The position numbers and the translations under genes are program-made. From contig JADJGB010000008.1 in NCBI GenBank assembly GCA_016708305.1, positions 1,798,001 through 1,862,000 on the forward strand: a stretch of DNA of 64,000 bases. Direction: 5' to 3'. Below the pieces are notes generated by a model. That model saw only the letters and a list, made by a program, of their open reading frames with translations. It was not told the DNA's origin and ran no database searches. Within the stretch, counting starts at the first letter, position 1, and every line of letters begins with the position of its first letter. This document shows, in pieces, positions 27,757-37,714 of this stretch. The DNA is from Sphingobacteriales bacterium (GTDB taxonomy: Bacteria > Bacteroidota > Bacteroidia > Chitinophagales > Chitinophagaceae).

Positions 27757-29772
27757 ATGAAGAATACGCTTTGGTTATTCATATTATTTCTTTTATTTGG
27801 TTTTTCTGCACAAGGGCAACGGGGTGTTGGAGGCCTGGCTGACAGGTTCAAAAATATGGGAAGTGGCGGCGGAGCTGCAGGAAATATTGAAAAAAGAAAA
27901 AATCAGGAAGATTCTATCACTATCACTTACAGATATTTAGATACGGCCAGAAATTATAGACTCGATTCTTCATTGTATGACTTTACTCTCGAATTTCCAA
28001 TTCCGGCCACTCACTATCATTTGGGTAATACCGGCAGCGCTACACAGTCTTACTTGTTTTCTCCATTGATGAATGCAGGTCTGGATGTGGGAATGCATGC
28101 TTTTGATGTATATAAATTTACACCGGAAAAGACAAGGTTTTTTACCACCACGAGACCCTTTTCCGAAATAAATTATATGCTTTCAAGCAAAGGAGAACAG
28201 TTTATCGAACTCATGCACACCCAAAACCGTAAACCCAACTGGAATATTCAGTTTGATTACAGGTTTATCAGTGCACCGGGTTCATTCAGCAACCAAAAAA
28301 CCAGCCATAATAATTATCTGGTTACCAATTGGTTTCAATCAGTCAATAAGCGGTACAATAACTTTTTTATACTAATTGCCAATAAGTTACAGAGTACCGA
28401 GAGCGGCGGAATAGATGAGTCGCAAGACTATCTGAATAATAAAGAATTTGAGCAAAGGTTATATATACCTACCAAAATTGGAGGTTCTAATACAGAGTCA
28501 TTTGGTGGAAACTTCTTCAATACCAGTATCAAACAAGGAAATAAATATTCTGATTTGACGGTTCTGATGCGTCAGCATTATGATGTAGGAAAAAAGGATT
28601 CCTTAGTCTTGGACACTACGGTTGTCCCATTGTTTTTTCCAAGGGTACGGTTTGAGCATACTATTGCCTATAAAACGAATAAATATATTTACTTTGACCC
28701 TGCTGCCAATGCCAACGCATATTTAAACTACTTTGGTGTGTCCATTCCATCTACTAATTTGGAACTGAAAGACTCATGGAGAGAATTATACAATGATTTT
28801 TCGTTATATACGTTTCCAGATGCTAAAAACACACAACAGTATTTGAAGGCAGGCCTGTCAGTTCAAAACTTAAAAGCTGTTTTTGATACCAATTCAAAAA
28901 AAGATTATGTAAACATTTTTGCTCATGGTGAATACCGAAACCGGACAAAAAACAAAAAATGGGACATTATTGCTTCTGGGAAATTATATTTTGCAGGATT
29001 AAATGCTGGAGATTACGAAGCAAAGGCAAGCATTGAGAGCCTGTTGGGCAGAAAAATCGGCGCTTTGCAATTGGGGGTTGAAAACGTGAATAAAAGTCCT
29101 GTATATATTACCAACCCGTCGAGTAATTTTTACCTGATGAAGGATACGGTTCATTTAAAAAAGGAAAACCTCACACATATTTATGCCAATATTTATCAAC
29201 CCATTTTAAAATTAGGGTTATCGGGTCATTATTATTTGGTTACCAATTATATATATTTTTCTGATCACTATGTTATCAATCAAACCGGTACTGTTTTTAA
29301 CGTTTTGCAGATAGCTGCAAACAAGGTATTTGAATTCGGGCGCAAAAAGCAGTGGAAATGGAGGGCAGAAGCTTATTTTCAACAGACTATTGGAAATGCC
29401 CCGGTCAATCTTCCCTTGGTTTTTACGAGAAACAGATTTGGTTACGAGGGTAATCTGGGATATCGTCGTCTAAACATTGCCATGGGGCTCGAAGGGAAAT
29501 ATGCCAGCCCATACAAAGCAAATCGATATTCACCTATGCTTGGCCAGTTTTTTATCAATGATTCCACCGTTAGATACAAATTGCCTGACATTGCGGCTTA
29601 TGTTCACTTCCGAATTGGCTCTTTGAAAACATTTGTAAGGGCAGAAAACTTGAATTCTTTTGGCAGATTGGGTAATAAATACGGATTTTTTAATAATAAT
29701 ATATTGGTGCCGGGCTACCCTTATCCGGGATTAATGATTCGGGTAGGCATTTTTTGGGGATTTGTTAACTAA
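27757..29772 (+). CDS. Outer-membrane putative porin (Porin_10 type)
   Basis: 671 residues. The start at 27757 (KNTLWLFILFLLFGFSAQGQ) places the signal peptide at the N-terminus; the frame is open for 10 further codons upstream that overlap the PNP gene. The mature protein is rich in alternating aromatic/hydrophobic strands, with FSEINYMLSSKGEQF near the beginning and PGYPYPGLMIRVGIFWGFVN at the end, a typical outer-membrane barrel C-terminus with a late aromatic. The layout matches Bacteroidota 'putative porin' proteins. The transported substrate is unknown. Confidence 0.8.
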   Translation: MKNTLWLFILFLLFGFSAQGQRGVGGLADRFKNMGSGGGAAGNIEKRKNQEDSITITYRYLDTARNYRLDSSLYDFTLEFPIPATHYHLGNTGSATQSYLFSPLMNAGLDVGMHAFDVYKFTPEKTRFFTTTRPFSEINYMLSSKGEQFIELMHTQNRKPNWNIQFDYRFISAPGSFSNQKTSHNNYLVTNWFQSVNKRYNNFFILIANKLQSTESGGIDESQDYLNNKEFEQRLYIPTKIGGSNTESFGGNFFNTSIKQGNKYSDLTVLMRQHYDVGKKDSLVLDTTVVPLFFPRVRFEHTIAYKTNKYIYFDPAANANAYLNYFGVSIPSTNLELKDSWRELYNDFSLYTFPDAKNTQQYLKAGLSVQNLKAVFDTNSKKDYVNIFAHGEYRNRTKNKKWDIIASGKLYFAGLNAGDYEAKASIESLLGRKIGALQLGVENVNKSPVYITNPSSNFYLMKDTVHLKKENLTHIYANIYQPILKLGLSGHYYLVTNYIYFSDHYVINQTGTVFNVLQIAANKVFEFGRKKQWKWRAEAYFQQTIGNAPVNLPLVFTRNRFGYEGNLGYRRLNIAMGLEGKYASPYKANRYSPMLGQFFINDSTVRYKLPDIAAYVHFRIGSLKTFVRAENLNSFGRLGNKYGFFNNNILVPGYPYPGLMIRVGIFWGFVN

Positions 29773-29848
29773 TTCTATATTATTTTTACTGCCTAAAGCA
29801 ACTTTTTATTTATTTAAAATATCTTTGAATCTACAAAAACATTCAACA

Positions 29849-30346
29849 ATGAAAAAAATGAAATCATTATTGCTGGCCACGGCATTATTTTTTTTGACAG
29901 GAGTAATTAATGCTCAACCCGCTTCTGAAGTGATACCTGTGTCGGGTAACTGTGGTATGTGCAAAGGAAACATTGAAAAAGCTGCAAAAAAAGCAGGAGC
30001 CACCGAAGCAGATTGGAACAAAGAATCCAAAATGCTTACCGTTAAGTATGATCAAAAAGCTACAAGTACAACAAAAATTCAGCAAAGTATTGCTGATGTT
30101 GGATATGATACCAGAGATATCAGAGGAGTGGACGAAGCGTATAAAAACCTGCATAGCTGTTGCAAATATGACCGCACCATGACTTATGATGCCAAAACCA
30201 CAAAGAATAAAGGTGGTGATGATATGGCTTGCTGCGAAAAGAGCGACAAGCAATGCTGCAAAGATAAAATGGCTGCAAAAAAGGCAGGTCAGAAGGTTGA
30301 ATGTAAAAAAGACAGCAACGGAAAATCCTGCTGCGAAAAAAAATAA
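29849..30346 (+). CDS. Exported HMA-domain metal-binding protein with Cys-rich tail
   Basis: 165 residues. The start at 29849 gives a signal peptide (KSLLLATALFFLTGVINAQ). Residues ~25-95 are a heavy-metal-associated ferredoxin-like fold with the CxxC-type site NCGMCKGNIEKA and the late VGYDTRDIRG. The last ~60 residues are Lys/Cys-rich with repeated Cys-Cys pairs (HSCCKYD, MACCEKSDKQCCKDKM, KSCCEKK), suggesting extra thiol ligands for Cu(I), Zn or similar. Periplasmic metal sequestration or delivery is inferred. A terminator follows at 30370, then the thioredoxin-like gene. Confidence 0.82.
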   Translation: MKKMKSLLLATALFFLTGVINAQPASEVIPVSGNCGMCKGNIEKAAKKAGATEADWNKESKMLTVKYDQKATSTTKIQQSIADVGYDTRDIRGVDEAYKNLHSCCKYDRTMTYDAKTTKNKGGDDMACCEKSDKQCCKDKMAAKKAGQKVECKKDSNGKSCCEKK

Positions 30347-30369
30347 ATTAACAAAAGGTAATAAATATA

Positions 30370-30396
30370 AGGCTGCTTGAAATAGCAGCTTTTTTT
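30370..30396 (+). terminator. Intrinsic terminator
   Basis: GGCTGCT-TGAAAT-AGCAGC followed by seven T, 24 bp after the HMA gene and directly before the next start. Confidence 0.75.
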
Positions 30397-30401
30397 GTAT
30401 A

Positions 30402-30884
30402 ATGGCTTTAAGGTTAAAATTATTTGTTCTGTTGATAGCATTTTCTCTCCCTATAACTGGCTTTACCCAAATGCTTGAAAAACCGCTACCGGTTCCGGTA
30501 TTTTCGCTTAAAAACAATGAAGGGAAAATGGTGAGCATTGATTATTTCAAGGGTAAAACCATATTGCTGGATTTTTTGGGCAAGCTGGTGTTTTCCATGC
30601 CGGATAGCCAATAAAAGCCAGTGAAACTGTACTCAAAATATCAAAACAAGAATTTTGAAATTGTAAGCGTATCGGTAGATGAGGACGAAAATAAGTGGCA
30701 CAAGGCCATTAAAAAAGACAAATTGACTTGGTCTCAATTAATCGATTTTAATACTGCAGAAGAAAGTGTGGCATACCGTTGGCAAATTAAGGCAATACCC
30801 ATCAATTACCTGATTAATGCTAAGGGAGAAATAATTGCCGTTAATGTTGATAGTGACTTTATAGCGAAATACCTGAATCAATAA
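30402..30884 (+). CDS. TlpA-like exported thioredoxin (two frameshifts)
   Basis: Periplasmic thiol-disulfide oxidoreductase. The first frame gives a signal peptide (LFVLLIAFSLPITGFTQ) and PVPVFSLKNNEGKMVSI. The downstream frame supplies IVSVSVDEDENKWHKAI and IKAIPINYLINAKGEI, the thioredoxin C-half with the cis-Pro segment. Between them, the third frame reads DFWASWCFPCRIAN, the active site, if one T is removed from the T-run near 30573-30578 and one base is added near 30618. With these two corrections the protein is a normal ~160-residue TlpA/ResA relative with a CFPC site. The reductant could come from DsbD, encoded at 53608. Confidence 0.75.
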
Positions 30885-30903
30885 TTCTGAAAGAGTTATT
30901 TGG

Positions 30904-32212
30904 TTAAGGTAAATTATCTACAAATTCATTTAAATTATTGAAAACGAGGTCAATGTATGGATGAGGCAGTTTGACCTCTGGTAATGTAGTTGTAACAAAA
31001 ACGGTGTACATTCCGGCCGCTCTGCCAAATAGCATATCACTAATGTTGTTGCCCACCATTATTGATTTACTCAAATCAACTTCGTGGAAAGCTGCTTTGG
31101 CTCGTAAAGCCATACCGGGATTAGGTTTGCGGTCAAAGTTTTTATTATTGATACTGGTGCAATAATATATTTTATCAATTTTACCTCCAGCTTTTTCAAT
31201 AGCGCTATTCATTTTTTGTGAATATCATCCAAGTCCTTTTGAGACATCAATCCTTTACCTACACCTCTTTGGTTAGTAGCTACAAAGATGTGTTTAAATA
31301 ATTGTGATAACTTTTTAAAGACTTCCGTAACTCCTTCAAGGAAAATAAAATCATCTGCATTAAAAACATAGCTGTTCGGCCTGTCTTCATTTATAACACC
31401 ATCTCTGTCTAAAAAGAGTGTCCAGGATTTATCAATTTTTGTAAGATCAAAGGTTAGTCTTGAAAGTTCTTTTTGAGCTTTGTTAAAATCCTCAGAAATA
31501 CCAATGTCAATAAAATATTTGTCTTGTGCCAACCCGTAAAATTTTCCTTCCGAAACAAATTTCTCTAAGTAATCCTTTTCAAATGAAAATTTATGTGGTA
31601 ATTGTCGTGAAAGAAATTGATTTTTATTTATTAAATACAATCCGGCATTGATTAATCCTTCGGTGAAAGGTTGCTTTTCTTTGAAGGTTTTGATAATATT
31701 TTGATTATTTAGTTCAACCACGCCATACCGATCAAAATTTTTCATTGGTTTTAGCGCCAAGGTACACTCTGCATCATTCTTAAGATGTTGCGAAAGCAGT
31801 TCATCAGCTTCAAATCTGAACAGCGTATCGCCATTACAAACGAAAGCATTTTCTGTAATAACTTTTGCATTGCAAACTGAATGGCGCCTCCTGTACCCAG
31901 AGGTTCTTCCTCAATACAAATTTCGTAATCAAGGGTAGAAAAATCAGCTTTCAGGTAACTTTCAATTACTTCGTGCAAATAACCAATGCTGAAGATCATT
32001 TTTTGAATTCCCTGCCGTTGCAAATGATTAATTACATAATACAAAAACGGGAATCCGGCAACCGGAGCCATACATTTGGGTAAATCAGGAACTGAATTTC
32101 GGAGCCTCGTGCCCAGTCCTCCGGCAAGTATAATGGCAGTAGGCATTTCAGCCAACTGCTCGTTTTGAATGGTTTTATTTTGATTAAAATTTTCTTCCAT
32201 TAAACAAATCAT
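30904..32212 (-). CDS. HddC-GmhB fusion: heptose-phosphate nucleotidyltransferase with HAD phosphatase domain (two frameshifts)
   Basis: Fused enzyme of nucleotide-activated D-glycero-D-manno-heptose synthesis. The N-terminal ~230 residues are a nucleotidyltransferase (TAIILAGGLGTRL, LPKCMAPVAGFPF, EEPLGTGGAI). The C-terminal ~180 residues are a HAD phosphatase (LFLDRDGVINEDRP, VATNQRGVG, RKPNPGM, MVGNNISDM). The Cys/His zinc loop of classical GmhB is not visible. Frames break at 31850-31870 (one A missing before VITENAF) and at 31209-31215 (one A missing in the run before MNSAIEKAGG). It is the last gene of the operon with gmhA, hddA and a glycosyltransferase. Confidence 0.85.
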
Positions 32213-32228
32213 AATTTTTCAAATGCCT

Positions 32229-32807
32229 TTAGACGCTGAAATAAATGTCTTCTACCAACTGGCAAATGATATGGCCAATTAACATGTGGCTTTCCTGAAT
32301 CCGTGGTGTATCGGCAGAAGGCACATTTACTAAATAATCGCTAGCAGTTCTTAACGTTCCTCCCGCTGCGCCGGTGAAACCCACAGTAATCATCCCTTTT
32401 TCTCTGGCGGTTTCAAATGCCTGAATAATATTTTTCGAATTGCCCGAAGTGCTTAACCCGATTAAAATATCTCCCTTTTTGCCAATGCCCTGAATCAATC
32501 TTGAATAAATGACATCAAAACTATAATCATTTCCTACAGCAGTGAGGTAAGAAGTGTTGCAGTGCAAAGCCTCTGCCGGCAAGGCTTTGCGATCTTTGTA
32601 AAACCTGCCGCTAAATTCAGCAGCTAAATGCTGGGCATCAGCAGCGCTGCCGCCATTGCCGCAAAAGTAAACGCTGTTACCGCTTTTGAAAGCAGCAACG
32701 ATAACGTCAACCAATTGTTTGATCGTTGATAAAATATATTCGTTTTCTAAAATTTGTCGTTTCGAATCAATTGAATCTTGTATAAGTTGCTTTATTATTG
32801 TCTGCAT
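32229..32807 (-). CDS. gmhA: Phosphoheptose isomerase GmhA
   Basis: Converts sedoheptulose 7-phosphate to D-glycero-D-manno-heptose 7-phosphate. 192 residues, a single SIS domain: FCGNGGSAADAQHLAAEFSG (substrate/zinc site), GLSTSGNSKNII (phosphate-binding loop), ESHMLIGHIICQLVE (C-terminal His/Gln). It lies 4 bp after hddA on the minus strand and before the fusion gene, in pathway order. The presence of HddA rather than HldE points to the GDP-alpha-D-heptose branch. Confidence 0.95.
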   Translation of the reverse strand: MQTIIKQLIQDSIDSKRQILENEYILSTIKQLVDVIVAAFKSGNSVYFCGNGGSAADAQHLAAEFSGRFYKDRKALPAEALHCNTSYLTAVGNDYSFDVIYSRLIQGIGKKGDILIGLSTSGNSKNIIQAFETAREKGMITVGFTGAAGGTLRTASDYLVNVPSADTPRIQESHMLIGHIICQLVEDIYFSV

Positions 32808-32811
32808 TTTG

Positions 32812-33834
32812 TTATACGCTCCAGGTTTTTAAACCGTGTTTGTTAAACTGATAATTTCTAACAACGCCGCCAAATTTGGCAAGTTGCTTAATTACCGAAT
32901 ATTTAGTACTACCCGGACAATAAAATATCATAAATCCACCGCCACCGGCACCGCTAATTTTTCCACCTGTAGCTCCGGCTGATTTAGCGGCAGTGTAAAT
33001 GTCATCAATCAACTGGTTATTGATGCCTTCGGCCATCTGCCTTTTTTGCTCAAAACCAATATTAAGGATATTGCCCATTTCGTCCAGCTGGCCTTTCAGC
33101 AAGGCTTCTTTCATCATCAAAGCCTGCATTTTAAGATTATGCATGGCTTCAATTGTTTTTTCTTTTTTTTCAGTTACATTTTTGCTTTGCCGTGAAATGA
33201 TTTTTGCAGATTCTCTGCTGGTAGCGGTGTAGTAAAGCAAAAGATTATTTTCCAGCTCATCGAGGTATTGCTGACGAATACGAAGTGGATTTACAATTAC
33301 TTTTTCGTTATTGTAAAACTCCATAAAATTCACTCCTCCAAAAGTAGCAGCATACTGATCCTGTCGCCCTCCGGCTAAAGCCAAATCTATTCTTTCTATT
33401 TCATAAGCATAATGGGCTATATCATACTCTCCAAGTGGTAATTGAAGCATTTCTACAAAAGCGCCCACCACAGCCACTACCAGCGTAGAGGAAGTTCCCA
33501 AACCTGATCCGGCAGGAGCATCCACAGAGGTGCTGAGTTTGAAACCTTTGTTTTCAAAAGGATAATCAATCTGGACTCTGTTATAAACCCCTTTCAGCAG
33601 GTCCAACTTTCCGTTGATGGGTAACTGAGTGTCCCAGTCATACATCTCCTTTTCATCTCTGTCAAAGGCTTCAATGATGATTTTATTGTCTTGGCGTAAT
33701 GCAATGGTAGCGCTTGCATTCAGTGATATGGTCGCATTTAAAATAGCGCCACCAAACTGGTCGCAATAGGGACTGACATCAGTGCCGCCACCGGCCAGGC
33801 CGATTCTTAAAGGCGCTTTACTTCTATGAATCAT
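32812..33834 (-). CDS. hddA: D-glycero-alpha-D-manno-heptose-7-phosphate kinase
   Basis: GHMP-family kinase forming heptose 1,7-bisphosphate with alpha configuration. 340 residues: RIGLAGGGTDVSPYCDQFGG at the start, the ATP loop DAPAGSGLGTSSTL, and the C-terminal KISGAGGGGFMIFYC. These features are those of HddA and the related GHMP sugar kinases with an N-terminal GGGTD motif. Its start overlaps the glycosyltransferase stop by 4 bp (ATGA), implying translational coupling. Confidence 0.93.
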   Translation of the reverse strand: MIHRSKAPLRIGLAGGGTDVSPYCDQFGGAILNATISLNASATIALRQDNKIIIEAFDRDEKEMYDWDTQLPINGKLDLLKGVYNRVQIDYPFENKGFKLSTSVDAPAGSGLGTSSTLVVAVVGAFVEMLQLPLGEYDIAHYAYEIERIDLALAGGRQDQYAATFGGVNFMEFYNNEKVIVNPLRIRQQYLDELENNLLLYYTATSRESAKIISRQSKNVTEKKEKTIEAMHNLKMQALMMKEALLKGQLDEMGNILNIGFEQKRQMAEGINNQLIDDIYTAAKSAGATGGKISGAGGGGFMIFYCPGSTKYSVIKQLAKFGGVVRNYQFNKHGLKTWSV

Positions 33835-34953
33835 ATAGACATTATTGCATTTACAATATTACTCCAGCTATATTTTTTTTTCTCGCTGCGAAGATGGGGA
33901 ATAAAATGTTCTTCTCCTAATTCATAAAATTTTCGAATACCCGCTGCTATTGACTCGGGGTTTGGTTCTGTAACAATACCACATTTTTCATTTGGCACCA
34001 ATGCTGCCAGACCGCCAACATTGGTTACTATCATTGGTTTTTCAAAATAATAGGCAAGAGGGGTTACGCCACTTTGTGTGGCATTTTTGTATGGTTGAAC
34101 CAACACATCCGAGGCGCATAAATAATATTTTACTTCACTATCATTGATGAAATGAGTATGCAATATCAAATCATTTTTGATATTCAGTTTTTCTATCAAA
34201 TCCTGATATGGTTTTTCGTCTTCGTAAAACTCACCTGCAACTAATAATTTTAGATTTGAAATTTGAGGTTTAATATCTGCAAAAGCTTCTAACAGTTGGT
34301 CTAAGCCTTTATATTTTCTGATAAAGCCGAAGAAGAGAATTATCTTTTCATCCATTGGCAGTCTGAGGTGCTTTCTCGCTGCTTCTTTTGGAATAATATC
34401 ACCAAAATTATCATAAAGCGGATGTTGTACTAATGTTGCGGGTTTCAGTTTATCAAACTTTCTTAAATCATTCATCACTTTTTCACTCATGGTGATAAAT
34501 CCATCACAGGCTTTGATGAAGTATTTTGTAAACAGGCTGTCTCCAGGTCTTTTTTTCATGCGGAATGACGTTATCGGCAATACAAATCACTTTTGTGTGT
34601 TTGTTCTTTTTCACGAATCTTAAAATGGTACCTAAGGCCGGCCCCATAAAAGGAAGCCAATAACGTACTACGACTACATCTGGTTTTTCCTTCCTTAACT
34701 GATTGCCCGTTTTAAACCAGTTAAGAGGATTTATTGAATTTATTTTAGATTGGATATTTATACCTTCCGGGGCGGGTTCTTCACTAAACTGAGTTTTGCC
34801 CGGAAACAGAATGGATGGGTATTGCAAAGAAAACGACCATATTTCGCAATTGTGCCCCATCGCCTGAAATTCTTTGCATAAACGATGATTGAATGTTGTA
34901 AGTCCGCCGCCTCTTAGTGGGTATCCGGGACCAAGAATTATTATTTTTGACAT
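33831..34953 (-). CDS. GT4-type glycosyltransferase (frameshifted)
   Basis: GT-B fold transferase, first gene of the heptose operon. The N-terminal half (KIIILGPGYPLRGGGLTTF, HNCEIWSFS, DVVVVRYWLPFMGP) and the C-terminal half (IILFFGFIRKYKGLDQLLEA, KLLVAGEFY, YYFEKPMIVTNVGGLAALV) are in different frames. They join at HEKRPGDSLFTKYF if one A is removed from the A7 run at about 34550. The segment EKPMIVTNVGGL is the GT4 donor-binding region. It probably adds a sugar, perhaps heptose, to a cell-surface glycan. A TATCTTTG box stands at 34971-34964, 10 bp before the start. Confidence 0.85.
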
Positions 34954-34963
34954 AATGAAGTTG

Positions 34964-34971
34964 CAAAGATA
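34964..34971 (-). promoter_or_regulatory. Candidate -7 box of the heptose operon
   Basis: TATCTTTG on the minus strand, 10 bp upstream of the glycosyltransferase start. It is back to back with TACCTTTG at 35004-35011 for prfC on the plus strand. Confidence 0.4.
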
Positions 34972-35003
34972 TATTTGAAAGTGTAATAAACATTGATTCT
35001 GAT

Positions 35004-35011
35004 TACCTTTG
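35004..35011 (+). promoter_or_regulatory. Candidate -7 box of prfC
   Basis: TACCTTTG (TAnnTTTG) 24 bp before the prfC start. No TTTG is found at the exact -33 spacing, so support is partial. Confidence 0.35.
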
Positions 35012-35035
35012 CAACCGCTTTTAAAAAATATATTT

Positions 35036-36621
35036 ATGAAGTTTAGTGAAGAAATTCAACGTAGGCGCACTTTTGCCATCATCAGCCACCCCGATGCAGG
35101 TAAAACAACCCTAACTGAGAAATTTTTGTTGTTTGGGGGCGCCATACAGGTAGCAGGCGCTGTTAAAAGCAATAAAATTAAAAAATCGGCCACTTCCGAT
35201 TTTATGGAAATTGAAAGACAGAGAGGGATATCGGTAGCAACATCGGTGATGAGTTTTGAATATAACGGTATTTTAATTAATCTCCGGATACGCCCGGCCA
35301 CAAGGATTTTGCAGAAGATACTTACAGAACCCTAACTGCTGTAGATAGTGTGATATTGGTTGTAGATAGTGTGAATGGGGTTGAGGCGCAAACCCGTAGG
35401 CTGATGGAAGTGTGCCGAATGCGGGATACTCCGGTAATTGTTTTTGTAAATAAAATGGACAGGGATGGTAAAGGCAGATTTGAGTTGATTGAAGAAATAG
35501 AAAAGGAATTAAACATCTCGCTGCATCCTATGACCTGGCCAATAAACAGCGGCAAGGAGTTCAAGGGTGTGTATAACTTACATGATAAAAACCTACAATT
35601 GTTTACGGCTAATACTAAGGCAGAAGGAGATGAAACCATAGCTGTAAATGATATAAATGATAAAATATTAGAAGAAAAGCTTGGAAGCCATGATGCATCT
35701 GTATTGCGCGAAGATGTAGAATTGGTGGACGGCGTACATGGAGCGCTTAATGTGGAGGAATATCTTAAAGCAACCGTTTCGCCGTTGTTTTTTGGCAGTG
35801 CTATCAACAATTTCGGAGTTAAGGAGATGTTGGATACCTTTATAAGTATTGCTCCCACACCAAAAAGCAGAGAAACAAATAAACGGATAGTTGATGTACT
35901 AGATACTAAATTGAGTGGTTTTGTGTTTAAGATTCATGCTAATCTCGATCCCAAACATCGCGACAGAATTGCTTTTTTACGGGTATGTAGCGGCAGGTTT
36001 GAAAGAAACAAATATTTTCACCATGTAAGATTAAATAAAGACGTAAGGTTTAGCAACCCCTATTCATTTTTGGCTCGCGAAAAAAGTGTAATTGAAGATG
36101 CCTACCCTGGTGATGTGGTGGGTTTGTTTGATACAGGAAATTTTAAAATAGGGGATACATTGACAGAAGGAGAAGATTTTTATTTTACGGGGATTCCTTC
36201 CTTTTCGCCCGAAATATTCAAAGAAGTAGTAAATAAAGACCCCATGAAAACCAAGCAACTTGAAAAAGGATTGCTTCAATTGACGGATGAAGGGGTCGCA
36301 CAGCTTTTTACACAATTTGGTGGTACAAAAAAAATTGTAGGATGTGTAGGTGATTTACAGTTTGAAGTAATTCAATATCGATTGCTACACGAATATGGCG
36401 CTTCAGTAGAATTTAGGTCGTTGCCATTTTACAAAGCCATTTGGCTAACCAGTAAAGATGAGAAAAAGCTTGACGAGTTTACAAAATTTAAGTTAGCCAA
36501 CACGGGCGAAGACAAAGACGGGCATGTTGTCTATCTGGCGCAGAGTGAATGGTTTTTAAATACTGAGATGACAAATAATCCTGATATTGAGTTTCATTTT
36601 AGTAGTGAAATTCATAAATAA
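35036..36621 (+). CDS. prfC: Peptide chain release factor 3 (frameshifted)
   Basis: GTPase that recycles release factors 1 and 2 during termination. The start at 35036 (KFSEEIQRRRTFAIISHPDAGKTTL) has the G1 P-loop AIISHPDAGKTT. The downstream frame has VIVFVNKMDRDG (G4), FGSAINNFGV and the RF3 C-terminal domains (GDVVGLFDTGNFKIGD, GDLQFEVIQYRL). The switch-II G3 motif DTPGHKDFAEDTYR is in the sequence, but one missing base (CTCCGGATACG at 35280-35290, probably CTCCTGGATACG) shifts it. With that base, ~528 residues are continuous, as in the family. Confidence 0.93.
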
Positions 36622-36687
36622 ATTATTGGAAAATTATTAAACTTTAATACCTTTGACTTCATTAGCTTATCAAAAAATTGTTATTTT

Positions 36688-37566
36688 ATGAAAATCAATG
36701 TTTTATTTGTGATTGCTTTTGCATTATTTGTAACATTTACAAGTTGTAAAAAAGGCGATATGGGGCCTGTCGGGCCAAAAGGTGATACCGGAGCACAAGG
36801 AATACAAGGTAATCAGGGTGCTGGTGGGACACAAGGAACACAAGGTCAGCAAGGTCCAGCCGGCGCTAATGGTGCTACAGGTGCTACAGGTGCTACTGGT
36901 CCTCAAGGTCCACAAGGGGTAACAGGCGCTACAGGAGCACAAGGCGGTACTGGAGCAACTGGTTCTCAAGGTCCAGCCGGCATTAATGGTGCAACCGGCA
37001 CTACCGGTGCACAAGGCCCGCAAGGTCCAGTTGGTCCGCAAGGCCCTCAGGGACCACAAGGAGTAACAGGAGCTACAGGTACAGCAAATGTCTTGTCCAA
37101 AACAATTACTTTGTCAAACGCGGATTGGGGAAATAATGTACGGGATATTATTTTTAAAAATTCATTATCTTCCTGGATTTATCATACTGCACGTTTTGTT
37201 GATATTACTGAGCCGGCAATCACGCAATCTGTAATTGACAATGGTTTGGTATTGGTGTATTTTACTCCTGATTTGGCATTTCCTAATGTTTATTCCAATT
37301 TACCATTTAGTATCTTGGATTATACTCAGAGGGCATTTTATTATCATGTAGAATTCATTACACCTGAGCCTGGCAAAATAAGACTGTTATACTATTTTTC
37401 TCCTAATAATGTAGGCGACGCTGTTCCTGAAGTTGCCGCTTATACTATACCTACCTACAAGTTCAAGTATGTAATTATTCCTGGTACAGCTATCAGTAGT
37501 AGCGCCGGTAGAAATCTTGATTTTAAAAATTTGGAGGCAGTTAGCAGCGCATTTAATCTTAGGTAA
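36688..37566 (+). CDS. Collagen-like triple-helix lipoprotein
   Basis: 292 residues. The signal peptide ends in the lipobox TFTSC (Cys20), followed by KK. From about residue 24 to 131 there is an almost unbroken Gly-X-Y series (GPVGPKGDTGAQGIQG and later GPQGPQGVTGATG). It is rich in Gln, Ala, Thr and Pro and carries few charges, as in bacterial collagen-like proteins. The last ~160 residues form a globular domain (TITLSNADWGNNVRDIIF, YYHVEFITPEPGKIRLLYYF) seen at the C-terminus of other Bacteroidota collagen-repeat lipoproteins; it may drive trimerisation. It is probably a surface stalk protein. A terminator follows at 37596. Confidence 0.85.
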   Translation: MKINVLFVIAFALFVTFTSCKKGDMGPVGPKGDTGAQGIQGNQGAGGTQGTQGQQGPAGANGATGATGATGPQGPQGVTGATGAQGGTGATGSQGPAGINGATGTTGAQGPQGPVGPQGPQGPQGVTGATGTANVLSKTITLSNADWGNNVRDIIFKNSLSSWIYHTARFVDITEPAITQSVIDNGLVLVYFTPDLAFPNVYSNLPFSILDYTQRAFYYHVEFITPEPGKIRLLYYFSPNNVGDAVPEVAAYTIPTYKFKYVIIPGTAISSSAGRNLDFKNLEAVSSAFNLR

Positions 37567-37595
37567 CTGGTTTTTATATAAGAATTACTTTTTAA

Positions 37596-37638
37596 AAGCA
37601 ATTGATAGATAATTGATTATACTATCAGTTGCTTTTTT
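37596..37638 (+). terminator. Intrinsic terminator
   Basis: A 13-bp stem, AAGCAATTGATAG with CTATCAGTTGCTT (one G-T pair), followed by six T, 30 bp after the collagen-like gene. Confidence 0.85.
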
Positions 37639-37714
37639 AGTGTGATAATATTGCGTTTGGTATTTACTTTTTTATTTCATTAGCAATGCTTACTTTTAAC
37701 TATCGAAAAATAAT

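Noticed and set aside
30186..30380. Lys-rich plus-strand frame within the HMA gene
   Set aside because: Shifted reading of the Cys/Lys-rich tail; composition follows from the real frame.
35275..35345. Programmed frameshift in prfC
   Set aside because: Programmed shifting is known for prfB, not prfC. Here a single missing base breaks the G3 motif without a slippery site or in-frame stop of the prfB kind, and similar breaks occur in many genes.
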